Positions 6,130 through 15,253 of a stretch of 25,404 bases of DNA are shown one piece after another. The DNA is taken from positions 1 to 25,404 of the forward strand of contig JAFNVE010000160.1 in assembly GCA_017379955.1 (NCBI GenBank), read 5' to 3'. The notes under the pieces are model-generated. The model did not search any database and had not been told where the DNA came from. It saw nothing but the letters and a program-made list of their open reading frames with translations. The DNA is from Tidjanibacter sp. (GTDB taxonomy: Bacteria > Bacteroidota > Bacteroidia > Bacteroidales > Rikenellaceae). Numbering within the stretch: the stretch's first letter is position 1; every line of letters begins with the position of its first letter. The position numbers and the translations under genes were made by a program.

Positions 6130-9100
6130 ATGGACAAGAAACTTGAAATGTTGCGTGGCCGTGTGGCTGGGTCGCAGAGTGCGAAACAGTTGTGCGAGGC
6201 ATTGCGGAGTGGGGGAGTGACCGAGCTGAGGGCACTTGCCGGCTCGGCATACGCGCTCTATGGATCGGCCGCTGTGGAGAGCCTTGGTGGTGTCCATATC
6301 TTTGTCTCGGCTGACAGGGACTCGGCGGCCTATCTTGCGGGCGACTTGGAGGCGTTGCTCCCCTCGGAGCGTGTTCTCTTCTTCCCGACCGGCTACAAAC
6401 GCTCGATACGTTTCGGGCGTGCCGACTCGTCGGGCAAGGTGCAACGCACATCGGCTTTGGAGGCACTGCGTGCTGAGCCTGAGGGTATGTGGGTGATATC
6501 CACCTATCCCGAGGCGTTGGCGGAGTCGGTACCTGCCCCCGTAGAGATTGGCTCGCGCTCGCTCTCGGTCACTTGCGGTGAGCAGGTGGCGATGGATGAG
6601 ATGGTGGAGCGCATCGAGGCACTCGGATTTCAGAGGGTGGATTTTGTCTACGAGCCGGGGCAGTACTCGCGTCGAGGCGGTATTATCGATGTATTCTCCT
6701 TTGCAGATAACCGCCCTATCCGTCTGGACTTTTTTGGCGACGAGATTGATGCAATCCGCCGTTTCGAGATATCGTCGCAGCGCTCTACCGAGCGTTGCGA
6801 GAAGGTGACCATTGTCCCCGACCTGAGAGGCAAGTCGGGCGAGGAGGAGCGTATCTCGCTGGCCGAGTATGCGCGTGGTGCTACCTGGTGGATTGACGAT
6901 GTGGAGAGTATGTGCAGCACGGTGGATGAGTTGCGCAAAAAGATGTTGGCTGACAGCGATGAGCCGAGCGAGGTGCAGGCACTGCTCACCTCCTCGCGCA
7001 GACTGCTCGATGTGTTGGAGAGGTCGGCGGTGACGGTGCGCCGCCCATCGCGCAGATTGCCGGCAGGGCAGAACGTTACCTTCCGCACAGCACCTCAGCC
7101 ACTATTCAATAAACAATACGGTATGTTGGCTGACGAACTCTCGGCACGCCAGAGCGAGGGATTTTTTACATATATCCTCTCGGAGAGTCGTCTGCAACAC
7201 GAGCGATTGCAAAACGTCTTTGCCTCCGAGGGTCGTGTGCACGCCACTTTTGAGCCGATGATGGTTACACTCCACGAGGGCTTTATCGATGGAGAGTTGA
7301 AGGTGTGTATGTATACCGACCACCAGATTTTCGACCGCTACCATCGCTACCACCTGCGCGGTGAGATTGACCGTAGCCAGAGCCTCTCTATTCAGGAGTT
7401 GGGCGAACTCAAAATGGGCGACTTCGTGGTTCATATCGACCACGGTGTTGGTCGTTTTGGCGGCCTGGTGCGCACCAACGATGGCGGCAAGGAGAGCGAG
7501 TCGGTGAAGATTCTCTACCGCGATGGCGATGTGCTGCTTGTAAATGTTCACTCTCTCCACCGTATCTCGCGCTACAAGGCGGGCGATACGGAGGCACCTC
7601 CCCGAGTATATAAACTCGGTACGGGTGCTTGGCAGAAGATGAAGGAGGCGACAAAGAAGGCGGTGAAGAATATCGCCCGCGAACTGATACGCCTCTATGC
7701 CGAGCGCAAGGCCTCGGGTGGTTTCCGATTCTCGCCCGATGGGTATCTGCAAAACGAGATGGAGGCCTCCTTCCCCTATGAGGAGACTCCCGACCAGCAG
7801 AAGGCTATGGAACTCGTCAAGAGCGATATGGAGTCGTCGCGCCCGATGGACAGACTCGTCTGTGGCGATGTGGGCTTCGGCAAGACCGAAGTGGCTATCC
7901 GTGCGGCCTTCAAGGCGGCCTGCGACTCGAAGCAGGTGGCGGTGCTTGTGCCCACCACCATCCTCGCACTCCAACACTACCGCACCTTTGCCGAGCGACT
8001 GCGTGGTATGCCCGTCAGGGTGGAGATGCTCTCGCGTGTGAAGAGCGCAAAGGAGGTGAGAGAGATTCGCGAGGGTCTGGCTGATGGTACAATAGATATT
8101 ATAATAGGTACTCACAAGTTGCTTGGCAAGGATATCTCCTTCCGCTCGCTGGGTCTGCTCATCATCGACGAGGAGCAGAAGTTTGGTGTGGCAAGCAAGG
8201 AGCGATTGCGTCAGCTGAGTGTGAGTGTCGATACCCTAACCCTTACGGCAACACCCATCCCCCGCACACTCCAATTCTCGCTTATGGGTGCGCGCGATTT
8301 GTCGGTGATTGCCACCCCGCCACCCAACCGCCAGCCTATCATCACCGAGTCGCACCTCTTTGATGAGGAGATTATCCGCGAGGCGGTGGAGTTTGAGTTG
8401 GGTCGTGGCGGTCAGGTCTTTTTTGTGCACAACAGAGTTGAGGATATCGACAGGGTGGCAGGTGTTATTCAGCGCGTAGTCCCCGAGGCAAGGATTGTGA
8501 TTGGCCACGGCCAAATGCCTGCTGCTCAGCTCGAAAAGATAGTTATGGACTTTATATATGGCGAGTACGATATCCTTGTGGCGACCACAATTATCGAAAA
8601 TGGTATCGATATTCCCAATGCAAACACCATAATCATCAACGACGCTCACCGCTTTGGTCTGAGTGCGTTGCACCAGTTGCGTGGTCGTGTGGGACGCTCG
8701 TTCCGCAAGAGTTTCTGCTATCTGCTCTCGCCACCCGATGAGTTGCTCTCGAGCGATGCGCGACGCAGACTCCGAGCTATCGAGGAGTTCTCCGATCTGG
8801 GGTCGGGATTTAATATCGCTATGCAGGACCTGGATATCCGAGGTGCGGGTAATCTGCTCGGTGCAGAGCAGAGTGGATTCATTGCCGATATGGGTTTTGA
8901 GACCTACCAGAAGATTCTCTCCGAGGCGATTGCCGAGTTGCGTGCCGAGGGTACGGAGGGTCTTGACGAGGTTGTTGGTATTGAGGCTGTTGAGGCTCAG
9001 GGTACGGTCGAAGATGTTCTCTATGTGACTGACTGTCAGGTGGAGAGTGTTGAGGAGGCTTTGTTGCCCGATGGCTATGTGGGCAATACTGCCGAGAAAC

Positions 9101-9516
9101 TCCGACTCTACCGCCAGCTCGATAATATGACCGATGACGAGGAACTCAAACGCTTTGCAGCAGAGGTGACCGACCGATTCGGTCAGATGCCACGTCAGGT
9201 ACTCTCGTTGCTCGATGTGGTGCGTCTGCGTCGCAGATGTATCCTTCTGGGCGTGGAGAAGGTGAAGGTGAAAAATGGCCTGATGTTGCTCTCGTTCCCC
9301 GCAGACCAGAAGTCGGCATACTACAAAAGCCCGATGTTTATGGGTGTGTTGCGTTACGCCACTACCCATCCCGACCGCTTTGTTCTGCGTCAGTCGACAG
9401 GGCGTTTGGGTATGACAATCCGCAATATTGACAATGTGGAGGCGGGCTGGAAACTGCTCGATAAGGTCTTGGAGGCGGCACGCTCGGAGGGGACGGATGC
9501 AACAAAACGGGGGTGA
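6130..9516 (+). CDS. mfd: Transcription-repair coupling factor
   Basis: Mfd is a DNA translocase that removes stalled RNA polymerase and recruits UvrA. The 1128-residue protein has the family length and order: a UvrB-like N-terminal module, a CarD-like RNA-polymerase-interaction domain near 425-500 (starting about MGDFVVHIDHGVGRF), then a superfamily 2 helicase core. Walker A GDVGFGKT begins at G579 and Walker B DEEQ at D680. The TLTATPIPRTL motif, the translocation-in-repair region with DLDIRGAGNLLG, and the C-terminal TRCF domain follow. The rng terminator sits just upstream, so mfd probably has its own promoter in the short gap, although no good TAnnTTTG box is seen there. Third-position G/C is high. 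Confidence 0.97.
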   Translation: MDKKLEMLRGRVAGSQSAKQLCEALRSGGVTELRALAGSAYALYGSAAVESLGGVHIFVSADRDSAAYLAGDLEALLPSERVLFFPTGYKRSIRFGRADSSGKVQRTSALEALRAEPEGMWVISTYPEALAESVPAPVEIGSRSLSVTCGEQVAMDEMVERIEALGFQRVDFVYEPGQYSRRGGIIDVFSFADNRPIRLDFFGDEIDAIRRFEISSQRSTERCEKVTIVPDLRGKSGEEERISLAEYARGATWWIDDVESMCSTVDELRKKMLADSDEPSEVQALLTSSRRLLDVLERSAVTVRRPSRRLPAGQNVTFRTAPQPLFNKQYGMLADELSARQSEGFFTYILSESRLQHERLQNVFASEGRVHATFEPMMVTLHEGFIDGELKVCMYTDHQIFDRYHRYHLRGEIDRSQSLSIQELGELKMGDFVVHIDHGVGRFGGLVRTNDGGKESESVKILYRDGDVLLVNVHSLHRISRYKAGDTEAPPRVYKLGTGAWQKMKEATKKAVKNIARELIRLYAERKASGGFRFSPDGYLQNEMEASFPYEETPDQQKAMELVKSDMESSRPMDRLVCGDVGFGKTEVAIRAAFKAACDSKQVAVLVPTTILALQHYRTFAERLRGMPVRVEMLSRVKSAKEVREIREGLADGTIDIIIGTHKLLGKDISFRSLGLLIIDEEQKFGVASKERLRQLSVSVDTLTLTATPIPRTLQFSLMGARDLSVIATPPPNRQPIITESHLFDEEIIREAVEFELGRGGQVFFVHNRVEDIDRVAGVIQRVVPEARIVIGHGQMPAAQLEKIVMDFIYGEYDILVATTIIENGIDIPNANTIIINDAHRFGLSALHQLRGRVGRSFRKSFCYLLSPPDELLSSDARRRLRAIEEFSDLGSGFNIAMQDLDIRGAGNLLGAEQSGFIADMGFETYQKILSEAIAELRAEGTEGLDEVVGIEAVEAQGTVEDVLYVTDCQVESVEEALLPDGYVGNTAEKLRLYRQLDNMTDDEELKRFAAEVTDRFGQMPRQVLSLLDVVRLRRRCILLGVEKVKVKNGLMLLSFPADQKSAYYKSPMFMGVLRYATTHPDRFVLRQSTGRLGMTIRNIDNVEAGWKLLDKVLEAARSEGTDATKRG

Positions 9517-9595
9517 AAAACATCATAATTGTAAAGAGGCACTCCGCTACCTTTAAATATATATAGGGCGGCGAGTGAAAATAGTAGAAAAAAAG

Positions 9596-10348
9596 ATGAA
9601 ATTAACGGTTGATATAGGCAATACGGCGGTAAAGATTGCCGTTTTTGATGGAGGAGAGATTCTCTATCGTCGTCGCGAGGAGCAGTGGAGTGACGAGGTG
9701 GCTGCCGAGTTGGTTGCCAAGTATCGCCCAACCGGTGCAATCGTTTCATCTACACGCTCTTTGGGCAACGAGGTGGCGGCCTCGATAAGCATTGCAATAG
9801 CCGAGGCAGGCTACGAGGCACCCGTTATGGTCTTCCGAGGTGATACTCCTACACCACTGCGCAACGGCTACGCCACTCCCGAGACTCTCGGCCCCGACCG
9901 TTTGGCGGCGGCTGTTGGAGGTGCGGCACTCTTTCCGGGCGAAAATCTGCTGATTATCGACTTCGGAACAGCCATCACTTACGACCTCGTGAGTGCCGAT
10001 GGGGTCTATCTGGGAGGCAATATCGCTCCGGGTATGGATATGCGATATCAATCGCTCCATCGCTCGGCCGCTTTTCTTCCTTTGGAAGAGGGCGATACGG
10101 CGGGCAGATGTGGCGAAAAAATTGGCAAAAAGACTGCCGATGCAATTAAATTGGGTGTAATCGATGGAATTTGTTATGAAACAGAGGGTTACATCCGAAA
10201 TTGGACAGAGCGTTACAAAAAAATTGTTACAATTTTTACAGGTGGTGACGCTAAATGTTTTGAAAAGAAAATAAAAACCCCGATATTTGCGGAATTGGAC
10301 TTGGTTTGTATCGGTCTGAATAAAATTTTAGAATATAATGCGTTTTAA
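9596..10348 (+). CDS. coaX: Type III pantothenate kinase
   Basis: CoaX phosphorylates pantothenate in the first step of coenzyme A synthesis; the type III enzyme needs a monovalent cation and is not feedback-inhibited by CoA. The 250-residue product has the ASKHA-fold signature VDIGNT (D6), a GPDRLAA motif, the DFGTAITYD motif with the probable catalytic base D122, and GGNIAPG. A GTG at 9575 would add seven residues; the ATG at 9596 is chosen because it puts the phosphate-binding DIGNT loop at the usual distance from the N-terminus. The 3' end overlaps the next gene's start by 11 bp, which shows translational coupling and an operon. Confidence 0.94.
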   Translation: MKLTVDIGNTAVKIAVFDGGEILYRRREEQWSDEVAAELVAKYRPTGAIVSSTRSLGNEVAASISIAIAEAGYEAPVMVFRGDTPTPLRNGYATPETLGPDRLAAAVGGAALFPGENLLIIDFGTAITYDLVSADGVYLGGNIAPGMDMRYQSLHRSAAFLPLEEGDTAGRCGEKIGKKTADAIKLGVIDGICYETEGYIRNWTERYKKIVTIFTGGDAKCFEKKIKTPIFAELDLVCIGLNKILEYNAF

Positions 10349-11642
10349 GAGAGCGATTTATACGATTGTTGCGGTAGCGGCAGTGTTGATGGGGCAGCAG
10401 GCGTTCGGCCAGAACAGCAGCATCAACGCATTCTCGCCTTATACCTTCTACGGTATCGGTGATATCACCACCCCCGGTAATGCGATTTTGCGCAGTATGG
10501 GTGGTGCCGGTATCGGTTTCCGTAGTGCATACTCAATCAACTCGATGAACCCTGCATCGTATAGTATGATTGGTCAGAATAGTTTCCTCTTCAACTTCGG
10601 TATGGAGGGTATCAATGTCTATTCGAAAAATGCTGCCACCAACACAAGTTTTAACACCTTCAACGTGCGTGACGTGTCGATTGAGTTCCCTGTGACTCGC
10701 GGACTCGGTATCGCATTTAGCGTTACCCCCTATTCGCAGGTGGGCTATCGCGTGAGCAAGGTGGATACCCGCCCCGATGTTGTGAGCGACCTTGGCTATG
10801 TTGCCTACAACTACGACGGTTCGGGTGGCGTTTCGCAGTTTAAGTTGGGTGCCGGCTGGGAGATTATCCCCCGTCTGTCGATTGGTGCAGATATGATTTA
10901 CTACCACGGCAAGATTAACCGAGCATTCTCGGCCTCGATTACAAGCTTCACAGGCTCAGATGTTTACTATTCGGTGATGGGTCAGGATGACGAGCGTGTT
11001 GGCAGTATTAAGGCTGACTTTGGTTTGCAGGCAGACCTTATCAATAACGATAAGAACCGATTGACACTCGGTGCAACCTACGAGTTGGGTGGTCCGCTCA
11101 ATACCAAGGTAACCCGCATAGTACCCTCGGGCAATGTGATTACAGGTGACACCAGCTCCTACGAGAACTTCACTTCGGCATTTGCTCTTCCCTCGACTGT
11201 TAGCGTGGGTGTCTACTACCACAACAACAAAATGAGTCTGGGTGCTGACTACGCATTTAGCGATTGGGCAAATAAGAATGCTCCCGATGTGGATAATGGT
11301 GTTGCGTTCCGCAATACAAATACTATCCGCCTGGGTGGTGAGTATATCCCCTCGCCTGGTGATGTTCGTAGCTTCTTCCGCCGAATCTCCTATCGTGCAG
11401 GTTTGCGCTATGGCGATTACTATATGACAATTCGCGACCAGGCAATCTCCGAGAAGGCTATCACATTTGGTGTGGGTGTGCCACTCGGTATGACAGGTCT
11501 GTCGATGATGAACCTTGGCGTGGAACTCGGTCAGCGCGGTACGTTGAAGGCCGGACTGGTGAAGGAGAATTATGTTAAGTTCTCGGTAGAGTTCAATATG
11601 TTCGGTGAGGACTATTGGTTCGTGAAGTACAAGTACGACTAA
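10338..11642 (+). CDS. Outer-membrane beta-barrel protein, FadL/OMPP1-like
   Basis: This 434-residue exported protein has a signal peptide ending near QQAFGQ (residue 25). The mature N-terminus (INAFSPYTFYGIGDI, then RSMGGAGIGFRS, then SMNPASYS) resembles the hatch region of FadL/OMPP1 long-chain fatty acid transporters, and many amphipathic strands follow. The C-terminal segment is rich in Tyr/Trp/Phe (DYWFVKYKYD). It overlaps coaX by 11 bp and is followed by the TPR protein gene. A role in import or export of hydrophobic molecules is possible but unproven; its place beside TPR, LptC and PpiD genes suggests envelope maintenance. Confidence 0.75.
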   Translation: MRFKRAIYTIVAVAAVLMGQQAFGQNSSINAFSPYTFYGIGDITTPGNAILRSMGGAGIGFRSAYSINSMNPASYSMIGQNSFLFNFGMEGINVYSKNAATNTSFNTFNVRDVSIEFPVTRGLGIAFSVTPYSQVGYRVSKVDTRPDVVSDLGYVAYNYDGSGGVSQFKLGAGWEIIPRLSIGADMIYYHGKINRAFSASITSFTGSDVYYSVMGQDDERVGSIKADFGLQADLINNDKNRLTLGATYELGGPLNTKVTRIVPSGNVITGDTSSYENFTSAFALPSTVSVGVYYHNNKMSLGADYAFSDWANKNAPDVDNGVAFRNTNTIRLGGEYIPSPGDVRSFFRRISYRAGLRYGDYYMTIRDQAISEKAITFGVGVPLGMTGLSMMNLGVELGQRGTLKAGLVKENYVKFSVEFNMFGEDYWFVKYKYD

Positions 11643-11706
11643 TCAGACTTAGATAAATAACAAACTATAATAAACAATAACACAAACCGGTTTTTACTAA
11701 AAAATT

Positions 11707-13035
11707 ATGAAAGCATTTAAGAGTCTTTTGGTTGCATTGGCTATGCTTATTGGCGCTCAGAGCGTGATGGCACAGCAGCAGACATTTGGCGAGGAGTGGG
11801 GCGAGAACGCCACTCAGGAGGAGCGCTATCAGAACGCTCTGAAATTCAACTTCTACAAAGACGCATACGACAACAAGAAGTATGACGTTGCTCTTGGTTA
11901 TTTGAAGGATCTTCTTCGTGACTGCCCTAAGGCTAAGATGAATATCTATGTATGGGGTACTAACATCTACCGTCGTATGATTGCTGGTGCTACCTCGGTT
12001 AACGAGCGTAACCTCTACACCGACTCGCTTATGATGCTTTACGATATGCGTGCTGAGCACTTTGCTGATGACGCTCGCTACGGTCTGTCGTACATATTGA
12101 AGGGTAAGGCAAAGGACTACTACAACTACCGCGCAAGCGACAAGCCCGGCGTATTGAAGGTATTCCAGGACGCTATCGCTGCTTCGGAGAGCGTTGACGC
12201 TGAGTTTACTGCACAGTACTTCCAGGTACTTACCGAGCAGTATCAGGATTTGGAGATTGAGACCGAGTTCTATATGGACGAGTATGACCGTGTTGCTAAG
12301 TTGATGGCTACCACCGGTGACCAGAAGTATATCGACACCTTCGAGAACCTCTTCATCAACTCGGGTGCTGCTAACTGCGAGAACTTGGAGAAGATCTACA
12401 AGCCCCGTTTCGAGGGTGGTAATGCTGATGTAGCTCAGGTTAAGAAGGCTTTTGCTCTGTTGAGCCGCAGCGAGTGCCTCACTCCCTTCTTCTTCGAGGT
12501 AGGTGATATGTTGCTCGCACAGGAGGCTACCGCTGAGACCGCTATGGCTCTGGCTAAGGGTTATGAGAAGAACGGTGACCTCACCAAGAGTATCGAGTAC
12601 CTGACCAAGGCTATCGAGGCTGAGCAGGATCCTATCACCAAGTCGCAGCTCGCAATCCAGATTGCAGGTAACGAGATTTTGAACGACAACCCCCGCAACG
12701 CAGCTAACTTTGCTAAGCAGGCTATCGAGATCAACCCCGAGAGCGCAATGGCTTACATCGTGTTGGCTCAGGCTTACGCAGCAGGTTCGGGTGCTTGCTC
12801 TGACTTCGAGCGTCTGACCGTTTACTGGTTGGCTTACGACACCGTAATGAACGCACGTCGTCTGTTGGAGGAGGGTGATCCTCAGTTGCAGACTGTTGAG
12901 CAGCTCGCACAGAGCTTCCGCAACTCGTTCCCCAACAAGGAGGAGTGCTTCTTCCGTGGTCTTAGCGCAGGTAACGCTTATACCGTAAACTGCGGTTGGA
13001 TCAGTGGCCGTACTACCGTTAAGGAGGGCCGATAG
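11707..13035 (+). CDS. Periplasmic tetratricopeptide-repeat protein
   Basis: A 442-residue exported protein with a signal peptide (MKAFKSLLVALAMLIGAQ, cut near SVMAQ). Helix-turn-helix TPR-like pairs are clearest at about 270-365, for example GYEKNGDLTKSIEYLTKAIE and AIEINPESAMAYIVLAQAYA, and weaker helical repeats fill residues 40-260. Codon use (AAG, GCT, AAC, GTA) is strongly biased, closer to HU than to mfd, which suggests high expression. The 64-bp gap from the barrel gene has no terminator, so it probably shares its transcript. Likely a scaffold for periplasmic or outer-membrane assembly; no enzyme motif is seen. Confidence 0.8.
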   Translation: MKAFKSLLVALAMLIGAQSVMAQQQTFGEEWGENATQEERYQNALKFNFYKDAYDNKKYDVALGYLKDLLRDCPKAKMNIYVWGTNIYRRMIAGATSVNERNLYTDSLMMLYDMRAEHFADDARYGLSYILKGKAKDYYNYRASDKPGVLKVFQDAIAASESVDAEFTAQYFQVLTEQYQDLEIETEFYMDEYDRVAKLMATTGDQKYIDTFENLFINSGAANCENLEKIYKPRFEGGNADVAQVKKAFALLSRSECLTPFFFEVGDMLLAQEATAETAMALAKGYEKNGDLTKSIEYLTKAIEAEQDPITKSQLAIQIAGNEILNDNPRNAANFAKQAIEINPESAMAYIVLAQAYAAGSGACSDFERLTVYWLAYDTVMNARRLLEEGDPQLQTVEQLAQSFRNSFPNKEECFFRGLSAGNAYTVNCGWISGRTTVKEGR

Positions 13036-13075
13036 TTTTCTCGTGAGGTAGTGGCATAGAGGACTTTATAGGAGA

Positions 13076-13099
13076 TCGACTCGGTTGGGTCGGCTTTTG
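13076..13099 (+). terminator. Weak terminator-like hairpin after the TPR gene
   Basis: TCGACTC (13076-13082) pairs with GGGTCGG (13087-13093) using two G-T wobbles around a GGTT loop. CTTTTG follows. It could lower, rather than stop, transcription into lptC. Confidence 0.4.
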
Positions 13100-13129
13100 T
13101 TAAGAGATTAGTGTCCGCTGCCGACAAAT

Positions 13130-13762
13130 ATGAAAAGCGTTAGAAAACATATAATAGCGTGGGTAGCACCTCTTCTCGGAGGTGCTATCTTGCTATTTTC
13201 GTGCTCATCGGAGAGTGCCGTTGGTAGTTACAATCCCGAGACTATGCTCACCCAGCAGAGCGATACGCTCACTGTGCTTGTGAGTCAGAACGGGGTGAAG
13301 AGTTACCGATTCTACGCTCCGCTGATGGAGCGTTATGAACTCGCCGCAGAACCCTATATGGAGTTCCGCAGGGGTGTGGATATCATCACCTACGACTCGC
13401 TTGGCAATGTGGAGTCGACCTTGAAGGCCGACTATGGCATCAGTTACGAGAAGCGTGAGTTGTGGGAGGCGCGTGGCAATGTGGTTGCCGAAGGCGAGGG
13501 TGGTCGTACGCTCTTCACTCAGCAACTCTTCTGGGACCAGAAGACCGATATGGTCTATTCCAATGTCGATTGTATGGTGCGCGAGGGCGATGACTACTTT
13601 GTGGGCGAGGGCTTTGAGTCCGACTCCGACTTCAAGGATTGGCGTTTCCGCAACCAGACAGGTCGTATCCATGTGGATATGAGCCAGATGGAGGGTAAAG
13701 AGGAGGATGCCGTTGTGGCTGGTGATGAGGCGAAAGAGAGTAAAGGTGTGGGTGCAAAATAG
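13130..13762 (+). CDS. lptC: LPS export ABC transporter periplasmic protein LptC
   Basis: LptC links the inner-membrane LptBFG transporter to the LptA bridge that carries lipopolysaccharide to the outer membrane. The 210-residue protein has one N-terminal hydrophobic segment (about 8-25) ending in FSCSS, which could be a membrane anchor or a lipoprotein cysteine at C25. A beta-jellyroll region follows, with the YDSLGNVESTLKADYG and WEARGNVV strands characteristic of LptC/OstA folds. A charged tail (about 190-210) is low in complexity. The gene is 10 bp upstream of the CNNM-type gene, so the two are co-transcribed. No lptB, lptF, lptG or lptA is in the window. Confidence 0.85.
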   Translation: MKSVRKHIIAWVAPLLGGAILLFSCSSESAVGSYNPETMLTQQSDTLTVLVSQNGVKSYRFYAPLMERYELAAEPYMEFRRGVDIITYDSLGNVESTLKADYGISYEKRELWEARGNVVAEGEGGRTLFTQQLFWDQKTDMVYSNVDCMVREGDDYFVGEGFESDSDFKDWRFRNQTGRIHVDMSQMEGKEEDAVVAGDEAKESKGVGAK

Positions 13763-13772
13763 GTGTGAGTAG

Positions 13773-15020
13773 ATGTATTCGGCATTGATAATAGTGATTG
13801 TGGCTCTGCTCTTCTCCGCGTTCTTCTCGGGGATGGAGATTGCCTTTACGAGTGCCAATAAGTTGAAGTTGGAGATTGACCGAAAGCAGAATCCGATTTT
13901 CGGCCGCATAATCCGTATCTTCACCAGCGATGCAGGGCAGTATCTCACCACAATTTTGGTGGGCAATAACATTGCTCTGGTTATCTACTCGACCTATATG
14001 ACTCTGCTAATTCACTTTGTGGCAGAGAGTTGGGGTATGCCCCTTTCGGAGGATTCGGTGATTCTGGAGACTCTGATTTCGACAATCGTCATCATCTTCA
14101 CTGCCGAGTTTACCCCCAAGGCGATTGTGAAACTCAACCCCAATCGCTATCTTAAAATCTTTGCAGTTCCTCTCCTGCTTTGCTATCTGTTGCTGTGGCC
14201 TATCGCCAAGGTAACAACCTGGATATCATTTTGTTTGCTCAAACTCTTCGGACTCCCTGTGCGTAAGGAGCACGGGTTGCAGAGTTTTGGCAGAATTGAC
14301 CTCGAAAACCTTGTCGAGGAGAGTGCAGAGGCTGAGGAGGCAGAGCCTGAGATTAAGATTTTTCAAAATGCCCTCGACTTCTCCGATTTGAGGGTGAGGG
14401 ATTGTATGGTGCCGCGTATCGATATCGAGGCGGTATCGATTGACAGTTCGGTGGAGCAACTCACCGAGCGATTTGTTGAGACAAAATATTCGCGACTGTT
14501 TGTCTGGGACGGCTCGATTGACAACATTGTGGGCTATGTCACCACCAAGAGCCTCTTCAACCAGCCTAAGTCGCTGAGAGATATATTGATGCAGACCGAC
14601 TATGTTCCCGAGACGATGAGTGCCGACCATCTGCTGAGTCGATTTACCAAGCGCCGTTCGAGTGTCGCTGTGGTGATTGATGAGTTTGGAGGTGTGGCAG
14701 GTATCATCTCGTTGGAGGATATCTTGGAGGAGATTTTCGGTGAGATTGAGGATGAGCACGATGTGCCCGAACTCGTGGAGCGTCAGACAGGCGACCAGGA
14801 GTGGGTGTTGGCGTGCCGCCTGGAGGTCGATTATCTCAACGAGAAGTACGGTCTGGATTTGGAGGAGAGCGAAGAGTATGACACTCTGGCTGGCTTTATC
14901 CTCTCGCGTGTGGAGGGTATTCCCAAGGCGGGCGAGGTGATAAAGGAGAACAATGTTGAGATTAGAGTGCTTCGTTCCACCTCGTCGAGGGTCGATTTGG
15001 CAAAGGTGCGAATTGTCTGA
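13773..15020 (+). CDS. CNNM/CBS-domain membrane protein (HlyC/CorC family)
   Basis: This 415-residue inner-membrane protein is related to CNNM/CorC magnesium transporters and to flavobacterial GldE. An N-terminal DUF21/CNNM domain has about four hydrophobic segments (roughly 3-25, 52-78, 91-110, 128-155). A CBS pair follows (about 205-335, starting near RDCMVPRIDIEAV and including GVAGIISLEDILEEIFGEI), then a C-terminal CorC_HlyC transporter-associated domain (about 345-415). The old name hemolysin is misleading; Mg2+ or other cation efflux regulated by nucleotide binding at the CBS domains is the likely role. It lies tight behind lptC. Confidence 0.88.
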   Translation: MYSALIIVIVALLFSAFFSGMEIAFTSANKLKLEIDRKQNPIFGRIIRIFTSDAGQYLTTILVGNNIALVIYSTYMTLLIHFVAESWGMPLSEDSVILETLISTIVIIFTAEFTPKAIVKLNPNRYLKIFAVPLLLCYLLLWPIAKVTTWISFCLLKLFGLPVRKEHGLQSFGRIDLENLVEESAEAEEAEPEIKIFQNALDFSDLRVRDCMVPRIDIEAVSIDSSVEQLTERFVETKYSRLFVWDGSIDNIVGYVTTKSLFNQPKSLRDILMQTDYVPETMSADHLLSRFTKRRSSVAVVIDEFGGVAGIISLEDILEEIFGEIEDEHDVPELVERQTGDQEWVLACRLEVDYLNEKYGLDLEESEEYDTLAGFILSRVEGIPKAGEVIKENNVEIRVLRSTSSRVDLAKVRIV

Positions 15021-15122
15021 CACTGACCGAGTTGGCTCTATATTGTGGGAGCCGATTCGAGGGGAGGATGAAATTTGCGGGGCAGAGTGTTCAATTAGAG
15101 CAAAAAAAAATGAAAAATCGGC

Positions 15123-15151
15123 TTGAATTAAGTGGAAAATAACTATCTTTG
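15123..15151 (+). promoter_or_regulatory. Promoter of the PpiD/SurA-type gene
   Basis: TTG at 15123-15125, an 18-bp spacer and TATCTTTG at 15144-15151 fit the Bacteroidota consensus. The predicted leader is about 95 nt and A-rich near the start codon at 15254. Confidence 0.65.
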
Positions 15152-15253
15152 AGGCCTATTTGGAGTAGGGTAGGGTGCGTATGCATTTTATCGTGCTTCG
15201 AAGAGATAAAAGAGAAACAATAAAAACAAAAATTAAAATAGTATAAAACACTT

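Noticed and set aside
8236..9369. 377-codon minus-strand frame opposite mfd
   Set aside because: Shadow of mfd with no recognisable protein features.
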